DNA from: Synergistaceae bacterium | GTDB taxonomy: Bacteria; Synergistota; Synergistia; Synergistales; Synergistaceae | DNA: 5,966 bases | Direction: 5' to 3' | Assembly (NCBI GenBank): GCA_012728505.1 | Contig: JAAYEY010000218.1 | Location: 1 to 5,966, forward strand | Shown here: one piece after another, positions 1 to 5,966 of the stretch | How positions within the stretch are numbered: position 1 is the first letter of the stretch | How the letters are laid out: the number at the start of each line of letters is the position of its first letter | The notes under the pieces: generated by a model | Told to the model about the DNA's origin: nothing | Database searches by the model: none | Seen by the model: only the letters and a program-made list of their open reading frames with translations | Program-made: the position numbers and the translations under genes

Positions 1-300
1 CTTTTTGAACTTCCTCTCGGCACCGAGAGCAGAACCTCCCATCGTAGCAGTCATAAATATGCTCCGACCCTTTCCCTCCGGCAGCGAAGCAATGAATTTC
101 AGCACAAGAGGGTACGAGGAGAAAAAAGCTATAGGAAAAGCAAGGCCAATCACGCTCTCTCCTGACATGCGGAAGGAATTCGACTTTCCTATAATATGAA
201 AGTTGACCTGGTTTCCTTTTTCTTCAAGTCTTCTGCCTACTTCTCTTGCTATCATAAGAGTATTACCGGTTCCGGAAAAAACATAATATTCTATTTTCAT
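1..300 (-). CDS. Flavodoxin-domain protein, possibly EFR1-type flavodoxin/ferredoxin (N-terminal 100 residues, 3' end outside window)
   Basis: The frame opens with ATG at 300 and stays open for exactly 100 codons to the window edge, so the C-terminus is missing. The N-terminus is a beta strand followed by SGTGNT at residues 9-14, the phosphate-binding loop of FMN-binding flavodoxins, then a long helix (MIAREVGRRLEEKG). Residues 50-73 (VIGLAFPIAFFSSYP and the following helix) and 81-90 (IFMTATMGGS) match the next strands and FMN-contacting loops of the fold. This pattern is typical of EFR1-family proteins, where a flavodoxin domain precedes two 4Fe-4S motifs; that second half would lie outside the window, so the subtype is inferred. 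A GGGAGGA ribosome-binding site 7 nt upstream supports the start. The gene follows the large activase-like gene in the same direction, about 157 bp away, and probably has its own promoter. It likely acts in the cytoplasm as an electron carrier. Confidence 0.85.
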   Translation of the reverse strand, partial: MKIEYYVFSGTGNTLMIAREVGRRLEEKGNQVNFHIIGKSNSFRMSGESVIGLAFPIAFFSSYPLVLKFIASLPEGKGRSIFMTATMGGSALGAERKFKK

Positions 301-307
301 GCAGTAT

Positions 308-314
308 TCCTCCC
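308..314 (-). promoter_or_regulatory. Ribosome-binding site of the flavodoxin-domain gene
   Basis: On the minus strand this reads GGGAGGA, a near-perfect Shine-Dalgarno sequence ending 7 nt before the ATG at 300. It settles the start codon of the partial flavodoxin-domain gene. Confidence 0.8.
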
Positions 315-379
315 AATTTCAATCAAATTAGACAAAGCAAATACGTTCAGCCCCGAAATCTTAAAATATCGTACCAATT

Positions 380-391
380 ATTATAATAGCA
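380..391 (-). promoter_or_regulatory. Candidate -10 promoter element for the flavodoxin-domain gene
   Basis: Read on the minus strand the segment is TGCTATTATAAT. It contains a consensus TATAAT hexamer (385-380) and, overlapping it, an extended -10 arrangement TGC-TATTAT (391-383). I find no convincing -35 hexamer at 16-18 bp from either, so this would be an extended -10 promoter if real. Transcription would start near 373 and give an untranslated leader of about 70 nt. The flanking DNA is AT-rich, so a chance match is possible. No convincing GC-rich hairpin with a T-tract is present between the stop at 458 and this site, so read-through from the upstream gene cannot be excluded. Confidence 0.4.
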
Positions 392-457
392 GTAAAAAGT
401 GAAGAATTTTTGTCTCATGCACGATCCATTAAATTTATTAATTTTAGATCTTTACGC

Positions 458-3400
458 TCATGCAGACATCAGAAGTTTTATTCTGTTCATCTGATTAACA
501 GAACTTGCCCCTGAATCGTAGTCAAGAGCTAAGATGCTGGATTCTGAATAACGGCGTCTCAGTTCCTTGATGACTCCCTTTCCGGTGATGTGGTTGGGAA
601 GACATGCGAACGGCTGGATACATACTATTTTCTTAACTCCGCTCTCAATAAGCGAGACCATTTCTGCGGTCAGCAGCCAGCCCTCACCAGCCTGATTAGC
701 ACATGAGACAATAGAAGACGTTTTATCAGCCAAGGAATAAATATCATGAAGTGATCCGTACCTGCTCCCCTTAAGGGCTTCCCTGACAGGTCTACGAAGA
801 AATTCAATTGCAGCTATGGCACTTCTTCCTCCAACTGCTGAACAAAGACTGCCAGAAAGATATTTGTGTCTGTAAATTGGGTCATAGAGACAGTAAAGCA
901 GGAATGAAGCTATATCGGTAAGTACTGCCTCTCCCCCGCCAGATTCTATAAGGTCTATGAGATTCTCATTCGCTCCAGAGTGGTATTTGACCAGTATTTC
1001 ACCTACTATTCCAACCTTAGGTTTTTCTTTGCTTATAATCGGGATTTTGCTGAATTCTGCAACAGCACTCTGTACCAAGGAACTGAAGCCCATATCTGAA
1101 CCTCTCGGCATTGACTCCTTATACATAGAGGAAAAACGATCGTAAAGATTCATAGATTGTCCTTTTTCAAGTTCATTGGGTCTAGTTCTTAAAAGAAGCC
1201 TCATTAAGAGGTCTCCATAAATCATCGCTTTTACTGTCCGAAAGATTACCCTCGGAGACAGCTTGAAGTTTACTGAGTTTTTCCCCTGTGAGTTGACCGC
1301 TAGAATCCTGACTTTTTCAAACCCTGCTTCGTCTAAGGCCCGTCTTAGCAGCGGCACATAATTGCTTGCTCTGCATGCACCACCTGTTTGAACGTAAAAA
1401 CAATCAGTTTTTTCAGGATCAAACTCTCCGCCCCTGAGTGCGTTCAAAAATTGTCCTACCACTATCATAGCTGGGTAGCAGGCATCGTTGTTTACATAAT
1501 TTAGCCCCAGCTCTACAGACTCTCGCCCGCCTTCAGGAAGCACTCTGAAATCCATCCCTTCAGATCTCATTATCGATTCCAGAAATTGAAAGTGATACTG
1601 AGAGAGCGGCGGACAAAGTATCGTTCTTTGTTTCAGACAACATCTGTTCAAACTATAACTCTTGTCTCCTGTTGATATACTCTTTTTTCGAGAGTCGCGA
1701 TTATTTTCCATAGCAGCCAAGAGCGAGCGTACTCTTATTCTCACAGAGCCGTTATTCTTTGTTTCATCGATTTTTAGAAGGGTATGCGTCCGACCATAAG
1801 ATTGAAGAAGCTTTGCCGTCTGGTCAGAGCTTATTGCATCCAAACCACAGCCAAATGAATTCAGATGAACCATTTCAACGTTTTTGAAATCGGGATCCGT
1901 AGCTATTACTGAAGCGGCCCGATAGAGCCTGGAATGGTATACCCACTGATCTACCACATTAATTTCACTACGTTTTTCTGAGGCAAACTGCCTTCTACAG
2001 ATAGAATCCTCTGTAAACACCGCAACGTTGTAGCCATTTATCAGTTCAGGGATACCGTGATTCACTACTGGGTCGAGATGATAGGGATGTCCTGCTAGGA
2101 CTACGCCGTTAATGCCTCTTTCTAATATATATTTTAGAGTCGCTTCTCCCATCGAATCGATATCTTTTTTATATTCTTCTTGGGCTTTATAAGCCTCTTT
2201 AAGCGCTGAAACTGCTTCTTCAGCGCTTATTCCGTTTTGGTTAAACTCTTTTACAATATGTTTCGCCATCTCTCTCTGAGAACTGATTGGGAAAAAACTG
2301 TGTATATATCTCACGTTTTCAAATCTTAATCCGTCAACGTTGAGAGCAGCCAGATCAGGATAACCTGAAACAACAGGACAATTATATGAATCGTCAGCAT
2401 CGACAAACTCTATTTTTGTTTTCTGTATGCCCGGGTAGAATATTAGTTTTGCTCCTCTTTCCAACAGCTCCTGCAGGTGACGGTGAACTAGCTTGGCGGG
2501 AAAACAAACTGTCTGAGATGGAATTGTATCTATCGCAAGCGATTCATCAGGACGTTCAGAAGAAAGCTCGACCCTAAAGCCAAGGCTTGAAAAAAGAGTG
2601 AACCAGAAAGGATAGTCCTCATATATGTTGAGTACTCTTGGTATACTTATGATCCCTCTGGAAGCCTTATTTTCTTCGAGGGGAACATAGTAGTCAAAGA
2701 GTCTTTTGTATTTTTCATGATAAAGATTAGGAGGAAGCTCCGATTTTGTCTGTCCATCGTTTTCTCCGTTAGAACAATTGTTGCCTGTAACATATTTACG
2801 CCCTCCATTAAAGAAAGTGAGAGTTAAAAGGCATCTATTGCCGCATCCCTGGCAGCGTCTAGTCTCTGTTTTAGATTCAAATGAAAGCAAAGACTCTTTT
2901 GAGATAAGCGAGCTCTTATCAAGGCATTCAGAGTCTTTAGATATCAAAGCTGCCCCAAAAGCTCCCATAAACTCTGATATGTCGGGTCTCAGTACCTCCC
3001 GTCCTGTCACCATTTCAAATGCCCTCAGCAAAGCGTCATTTTTAAATGTACCGCCCTGAACGACCGTATGCCTTCCTATATCGTCCATATTTCTGATCTT
3101 TAGGACCTTGTAGAGAGCGTTCCGCACTACAGAATATACAAGCCCAGCAAAAATGTCATCAATTGATGCTCCTTCTTTCTGTGCTTGTTTTACCTTCGAA
3201 TTCATGAAGATAGTACACCTTGAGCCTAGATCTGCAGGAGACTGAGATCTTTCGGCACGAGAGACAAACTGATCCATAGTCATTCCTAAAGATTCTGCAA
3301 AATTCTGGAGGAAGGAACCGCACCCTGAAGAGCACGCCTCATTTAAAAAGATATCTTTTATTAACCCTTTTTCTATTTTCATGCACTTCATATCCTGTCC

Positions 3401-4672
3401 ACCTATGTCAATCATAAAGTCGACATCGGGGTCGATATGCCTTGCTGCTCTTGTGTGCGCCACCGTTTCAATTTCTACCATGTCCACGCCAAATGCAGTC
3501 TGTATAAGTTTTTCTCCATAACCTGTCACACAGCTTCTCTTTACAAAGAGCCGATGCGGCATAGACGAATACATTTCAAGCATGATGTCCCTTACCGTTG
3601 AGACCGGTTCGCTCCCTCCGCTCATCCTGTAATCTGAAAAAAGGATATTCCCGTCACTATCAATAAGCAGAGCTTTTGTAGTTGTAGAGCCAACATCTAT
3701 GCCTAGATAGGCTGGTCCTTCTGCATACTCTATGGGCTTTCTGGCTGTTATGTTTTTATTATGACGTGAAATAAACTTACTTTTTGTCTCTTTATCGGGA
3801 AAAAGCGGTCTAAGGGAATATTCGTCCGGCATTTTGAGAGGAGTAGAATACCCTACCGATCTTTTCTCTAATTCGGAAAGACTGACTATCTCGTTATTTC
3901 TGCCAAGTATTGCAGCGCCAAGAGCGACAAAAAGATGTGAATTCTCTGGTGAGATTGATTGTATCGGCAAAAGTTTCAGAGTTTCCGAAAATCTCTTTCT
4001 AAGTTCAGGCAGAAAATAGAGAGGACCCCCCAGAAAAGCAACGTTTCCAAATATTTTTCTACCACAGGCAAGACCGCTGATCGTCTGATTGACGACTGCC
4101 TGGAAAATCGAAACGGCGATGTCAGCCCTCTCTGCCCCCTCTTTCATAAGTGATTGAACATCGGTTTTTGCAAATACACCGCAACGAGAGGCAATGGGAT
4201 ATATAATCTTATATTGCTTTGCAAGTTCATTCAAACCTGAGGCATCAGTTCCAAGGAGGGCCGCCATATGGTCAAGAAAAGCGCCTGTCCCCCCGGCGCA
4301 GGTCTCATTCATCCGCTTATCTGTGCCGTTTTGATCAAAATATGTAAGCTTGGCATCTTCACCACCGAGCTCTATGCAAACATTGGCTTCTGGAATAAAT
4401 CTGCTGACCGATGCTGAGCAGGCGATGAGTTCCTGTGTAAATGGAAGATGCATCTCTTCTGCAACGCCTATACCGGCAGAACCGGAAACCGCCAATGTTA
4501 TGCGGGAAGACCTAAAATTAAATTGTATTTCGTTGAATATTTCAGTAACAGCTGAGTGAATATCAGAGAAGTGCCTGCGATACATGCTATGGACAAGCCT
4601 GTCCGCTTCATCCAACAATACAGCTTTTGCAGTAGTTGATCCTATATCGAGCCCCATATGTAAATGCGGCAT
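458..4672 (-). CDS. Giant acyl-CoA dehydratase activase-related protein: two BadF/HgdC-type ATPase domains fused to HgdB/DUF2229-like regions
   Basis: This 1404-residue protein is near the usual length (about 1400) of activase-related fusion proteins. Domain 1 (about 4-257) has the ATPase loops DIGSTT (9-14) and GGEDAK (103-108), plus NETC (C125) and SRC (C164), at the positions of the two [4Fe-4S] ligands of HgdC. Domain 2 (about 321-579) repeats this with DVGSTT (326-331), GGQDMK (424-429), C447, C451 and C486. A connector carries Cys at 607, 610, 614 and 633. A DUF2229/HgdB-like region starts near 672 (ISIPRVLNIYEDYPFW; C723, C765, C942), and a second dehydratase-like region (about 1016-1404) has C1065, C1100 and C1357 (QPFACLPNHITGKG). 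HgdC-type activators use ATP hydrolysis to push one low-potential electron onto a dehydratase or reductase cluster. The substrate here is unknown and no separate dehydratase subunit gene is visible. The ATG at 4672 is chosen because AGGGGGA lies 8 nt upstream; the frame also opens at a TTG at 4717 with poor ribosome-binding context. The protein lacks signal or membrane segments and is predicted cytoplasmic. The stop is TGA. Confidence 0.93.
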   Translation of the reverse strand: MPHLHMGLDIGSTTAKAVLLDEADRLVHSMYRRHFSDIHSAVTEIFNEIQFNFRSSRITLAVSGSAGIGVAEEMHLPFTQELIACSASVSRFIPEANVCIELGGEDAKLTYFDQNGTDKRMNETCAGGTGAFLDHMAALLGTDASGLNELAKQYKIIYPIASRCGVFAKTDVQSLMKEGAERADIAVSIFQAVVNQTISGLACGRKIFGNVAFLGGPLYFLPELRKRFSETLKLLPIQSISPENSHLFVALGAAILGRNNEIVSLSELEKRSVGYSTPLKMPDEYSLRPLFPDKETKSKFISRHNKNITARKPIEYAEGPAYLGIDVGSTTTKALLIDSDGNILFSDYRMSGGSEPVSTVRDIMLEMYSSMPHRLFVKRSCVTGYGEKLIQTAFGVDMVEIETVAHTRAARHIDPDVDFMIDIGGQDMKCMKIEKGLIKDIFLNEACSSGCGSFLQNFAESLGMTMDQFVSRAERSQSPADLGSRCTIFMNSKVKQAQKEGASIDDIFAGLVYSVVRNALYKVLKIRNMDDIGRHTVVQGGTFKNDALLRAFEMVTGREVLRPDISEFMGAFGAALISKDSECLDKSSLISKESLLSFESKTETRRCQGCGNRCLLTLTFFNGGRKYVTGNNCSNGENDGQTKSELPPNLYHEKYKRLFDYYVPLEENKASRGIISIPRVLNIYEDYPFWFTLFSSLGFRVELSSERPDESLAIDTIPSQTVCFPAKLVHRHLQELLERGAKLIFYPGIQKTKIEFVDADDSYNCPVVSGYPDLAALNVDGLRFENVRYIHSFFPISSQREMAKHIVKEFNQNGISAEEAVSALKEAYKAQEEYKKDIDSMGEATLKYILERGINGVVLAGHPYHLDPVVNHGIPELINGYNVAVFTEDSICRRQFASEKRSEINVVDQWVYHSRLYRAASVIATDPDFKNVEMVHLNSFGCGLDAISSDQTAKLLQSYGRTHTLLKIDETKNNGSVRIRVRSLLAAMENNRDSRKKSISTGDKSYSLNRCCLKQRTILCPPLSQYHFQFLESIMRSEGMDFRVLPEGGRESVELGLNYVNNDACYPAMIVVGQFLNALRGGEFDPEKTDCFYVQTGGACRASNYVPLLRRALDEAGFEKVRILAVNSQGKNSVNFKLSPRVIFRTVKAMIYGDLLMRLLLRTRPNELEKGQSMNLYDRFSSMYKESMPRGSDMGFSSLVQSAVAEFSKIPIISKEKPKVGIVGEILVKYHSGANENLIDLIESGGGEAVLTDIASFLLYCLYDPIYRHKYLSGSLCSAVGGRSAIAAIEFLRRPVREALKGSRYGSLHDIYSLADKTSSIVSCANQAGEGWLLTAEMVSLIESGVKKIVCIQPFACLPNHITGKGVIKELRRRYSESSILALDYDSGASSVNQMNRIKLLMSA

Positions 4673-4680
4673 CAATTGCT

Positions 4681-4687
4681 TCCCCCT
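4681..4687 (-). promoter_or_regulatory. Ribosome-binding site deciding the start of the activase-related gene
   Basis: AGGGGGA on the minus strand lies 8 nt before the ATG at 4672. It makes that ATG the better start than the in-frame TTG at 4717, which would add 15 residues (MCSSCFDRKVRGKQL) not needed for the ATPase fold; the fold begins at residues 4-14 of the shorter form. Confidence 0.75.
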
Positions 4688-4778
4688 AACTTTCCTGTCA
4701 AAACAAGAGCTGCACAAAGACAGCCCAGATATTTAATAGTTATCTGAAGTTTTGAAAGCTTAAAAAGGAGAAGTCAGT
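4688..4778. other. Intergenic stretch upstream of the activase-related gene, no clear signal
   Basis: I looked for a terminator for the small upstream ORF and a promoter for the activase-related gene and found neither in convincing form. The stretch is AT-rich near 4730-4765, with a weak TATTAA-like -10 candidate lacking a matching -35, and short imperfect A/T hairpins without a T-tract. The large gene may be read from an upstream promoter or from one too divergent to see. Confidence 0.35.
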
Positions 4779-5132
4779 CTAAATAAGAAGGACTAGATCT
4801 AAAACAGGCAGGAAGAGGTGTTCTCTATCCGCAGTTAGACTATTTTTATCAAGGATGTTGGTTAACGGGCGGAATAAAGAATGGTCAAAGACATTTTTAG
4901 CGGTGAGCCATATCTGGTTCGCGTAAAAAAGGAAGTTCGTGGATCTATAAAGTCTGGGAGGTTTCGGCCTGAGTGTTGAAGTTACTGCAACAGCTGATGT
5001 TTCGATACTGTTCATCATAATTTTTGCTAAACTTGAACCAAGGCTGTAACGTATGCTTTGTTCAGACACAACAACAAGTGCCGTCTGGAAAATAATCAGA
5101 GACGTCAGAAAAATATATGCATACTTTTTCAT
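4779..5132 (-). CDS. Hypothetical small protein with N-terminal membrane segment
   Basis: I do not recognise this 117-residue ORF. It starts MKKYAYIFLTSLIIF: two lysines, then a hydrophobic stretch (about residues 4-23) that fits a signal anchor or uncleaved signal peptide. There is no lipobox Cys and no clear AXA cleavage site, so a membrane-anchored protein facing outward is the simplest reading. Residues 24-55 have protein-like composition and codon use; the second half is less convincing, so the 3' part could be frameshifted or eroded. The ATG at 5132 has only a weak ribosome-binding site. The frame extends to a TTG at 5153 (124 residues), 10 nt after a GGAG at 5164-5167, as an alternative start. 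A mini-ORF ends 4 nt before the ATG, so translational coupling is possible. It lies about 120 bp after the EAL gene and about 106 bp before the activase-related gene, in the same direction. If this ORF is not real, 4688-5253 has no other gene I can support. Confidence 0.45.
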   Translation of the reverse strand: MKKYAYIFLTSLIIFQTALVVVSEQSIRYSLGSSLAKIMMNSIETSAVAVTSTLRPKPPRLYRSTNFLFYANQIWLTAKNVFDHSLFRPLTNILDKNSLTADREHLFLPVLDLVLLI

Positions 5133-5136
5133 AACA

Positions 5137-5157
5137 TTACTGAACCTGTACAAACAT
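5137..5157 (-). other. Six-codon mini-ORF overlapping the start region of the small membrane protein
   Basis: Read on the minus strand, an ATG at 5157 begins the peptide MFVQVQ and ends with TAA at 5139-5137, 4 nt before the ATG at 5132. GGAG (5167-5164) lies 6 nt before this ATG, giving it a better placed ribosome-binding site than either candidate start of the following ORF. It may be a coupling or leader ORF, or it may mark a 1-nt indel that separated a start codon from its gene. Its small size makes chance occurrence quite possible. Confidence 0.25.
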
Positions 5158-5253
5158 CACCATCTCCGCTTGAGAAGATTAGCACACCTTTCATATAAAT
5201 TCCATACTTGAACTCTCATAACCTACTTGGGCGTTAAAAGAGCACATTATTCC

Positions 5254-5966
5254 TTAGTAATAAAAGATTATCGGATGTCTCTCTCTAGCCTTGGATATTA
5301 ACATGACATACTGCCATGACATACTGCTGCAAAGAGGAAACTTCTTTTCAACTATTTCCAGGGCATCCTTAAATTCCAATGGCTTGCTGTAAAGGTAACC
5401 TTGGATAGTATCGCAGCCGACCTCGGCAAGATATTGCTTTTGAGCCTCTTCTTCTACTCCCTCGGCTAGAACTTTCAGACCTGTCTTGTGCCCCATTGAA
5501 ACGATATCAGAGACTATCAGACTCTCTTTTTTGTCCGTAAAGATTTTGTCTGTGAACTTCTTATCTATCTTTACAACATCTATATTCAATTTACGCAGAC
5601 TTGACAATGATAAGTATCCTGTACCAAAATCGTTAAGGGAAATTTGGATCTCTATGCCTCTAAGGATACCCAGTTTCTCATTCACGGTTTTGAAGCCTTC
5701 CAGAAAAACCGACTCCGTTATTTCAAATTCAAGATCTCTATTTTCTATCTCGCAGCTTATTATTAATGAGGTAAGGTCTTCAATGAAATCTGGCCTCATA
5801 ATATCAGAACCGGAAAGATTTACTGCAACTCTAATTCCTTCACAAGCCGCTTCTTTAAGGCTTTTAACAAATACAGAGGTTTTTTTAAGAATGAGCTTCG
5901 TTAAAGGAACTATCAGTCTTTTTTTCTCAGCTATTTCGATAAACTCCATCGGAGAGATATCGCCAA
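5254..5966 (-). CDS. EAL-domain c-di-GMP phosphodiesterase or receptor (C-terminal part, 5' end outside window)
   Basis: The frame runs off the window edge: before the internal ATG at 5949 it reads GDISP, giving ISPMEFIEIAEKKRLI, a typical interior EAL-domain segment. The start, any sensor or GGDEF domain, and the EAL signature itself therefore lie outside. EAL domains hydrolyse c-di-GMP to pGpG or bind it without cleavage. Counting that ATG as residue 1, family motifs are VAVNLS (N44), EITES (E76), NDFGTGY (106-112), KID (K127), AEGVE (E163) and QGYLYSKP (Q183). The expected first Asp of DDFG is Asn106 (codon AAC at 5634-5632), a position that binds catalytic metal in active enzymes, so activity may be weakened or lost. 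The domain ends near residue 205. The last 20 residues result from a frame change at a 13-bp tandem repeat; with one repeat copy the protein would end SSMSC at a TAA at 5300-5298. The stop used now is TAA at 5256-5254. No terminator hairpin was seen downstream. Confidence 0.9.
   Translation of the reverse strand, partial: GDISPMEFIEIAEKKRLIVPLTKLILKKTSVFVKSLKEAACEGIRVAVNLSGSDIMRPDFIEDLTSLIISCEIENRDLEFEITESVFLEGFKTVNEKLGILRGIEIQISLNDFGTGYLSLSSLRKLNIDVVKIDKKFTDKIFTDKKESLIVSDIVSMGHKTGLKVLAEGVEEEAQKQYLAEVGCDTIQGYLYSKPLEFKDALEIVEKKFPLCSSMSWQYVMLISKARERHPIIFYY
5302..5327. repeat. Perfect 13-bp tandem duplication in the 3' end of the EAL gene
   Basis: CATGACATACTGC occurs twice without a gap (5302-5314 and 5315-5327). 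Since 13 is not a multiple of three, the second copy shifts the reading frame. With one copy the gene would stop at TAA 5300-5298; with two it continues 20 residues past SSMS to the TAA at 5256-5254. The repeat is directly visible; which state is ancestral is inference. Confidence 0.9.

Noticed and set aside
5..402. Two plus-strand ORFs of 64 and 68 codons
   Set aside because: They lie opposite the flavodoxin-domain gene and its leader, show no recognisable motifs, and the minus strand has a clear family match.
431..444. A/T inverted repeat (AAATT...AATTT) after the activase-related stop as a terminator
   Set aside because: Only five A-T pairs, no GC-rich stem and no T-tract; too weak to terminate transcription.
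957..4559. Several plus-strand ORFs of 61-93 codons within the large gene
   Set aside because: They are antisense shadows of a strongly conserved minus-strand protein and have no recognisable domains.
4694..4699. TTGACA on the minus strand as a -35 element for the activase-related gene
   Set aside because: The matching -10 would fall at the start codon and reads CAATTG, not TATAAT-like, so no promoter is supported there.
4673..4717. N-terminal extension of the activase-related protein from TTG 4717, adding a CSSC motif
   Set aside because: The TTG has a weak ribosome-binding context, while AGGGGGA sits 8 nt before ATG 4672; the ATPase fold starts just after the later ATG, so the CSSC is most likely untranslated.
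4751..4768. Imperfect inverted repeat AAGTTT-TGA-AAGCTT as a terminator
   Set aside because: The stem needs a G-U pair on one strand and has a mismatch on the other, is AT-rich, and lacks a following T-tract in the direction of transcription.
4865..4981. Open stretch of 39 codons in another minus frame (contains FIDPRTSFFTRTRYGSP), a possible frameshifted continuation of the small membrane protein
   Set aside because: It is too short to distinguish from chance, has no start or recognised motif, and I cannot identify an indel joining the frames.
5191..5247. 18-codon minus-strand ORF beginning MCSFNAQVGYES after the EAL gene
   Set aside because: It is very short, its AGGA lies only 3 nt from the ATG, and there is no family match.

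Overview
The window reads as ordinary chromosome from an anaerobic bacterium of moderate GC content. The best clue is the very large CoA-dehydratase-activase-like protein, a type I know mainly from anaerobic Firmicutes, Fusobacteria and Synergistota. I cannot fix the genus. All supported genes lie on the minus strand, so transcription runs from high to low coordinates. No rRNA, tRNA, CRISPR array, transposase or phage gene was seen.

In transcription order: (1) 5966-5254 is the C-terminal part of an EAL-domain protein, a c-di-GMP phosphodiesterase or receptor whose start and EAL signature lie outside the window. It has an Asn in place of the first Asp of the DDFG motif, and a perfect 13-bp tandem duplication near its end that changes the reading frame of the C-terminal tail. 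(2) About 5132-4779 is a small ORF for an unrecognised protein with an N-terminal membrane segment; its only good ribosome-binding site appears to serve a six-codon mini-ORF just upstream. (3) 4672-458 is a 1404-residue iron-sulfur fusion protein dominating the window: two BadF/BadG/HgdC-type ATPase domains, a Cys-rich connector, and two regions resembling the 2-hydroxyacyl-CoA dehydratase (HgdB/DUF2229) fold. (4) 300-1 is the N-terminal 100 residues of a flavodoxin-domain protein, possibly of the EFR1 flavodoxin/ferredoxin type, preceded by a promoter-like -10 element and a strong ribosome-binding site.

Functionally, the fusion protein looks like an ATP-driven low-potential electron-transfer machine carrying both activator-like and dehydratase-like parts on one chain; its substrate is unknown. 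The adjacent flavodoxin-domain protein is a conceivable redox partner, because flavodoxin or ferredoxin reduces HgdC-type activators in known systems, but nothing here proves a link. The EAL protein and the small membrane protein have no evident link to the fusion protein. The most unusual signals are the pseudo-twofold repeat architecture of the fusion protein and the frame-changing duplication in the EAL gene.
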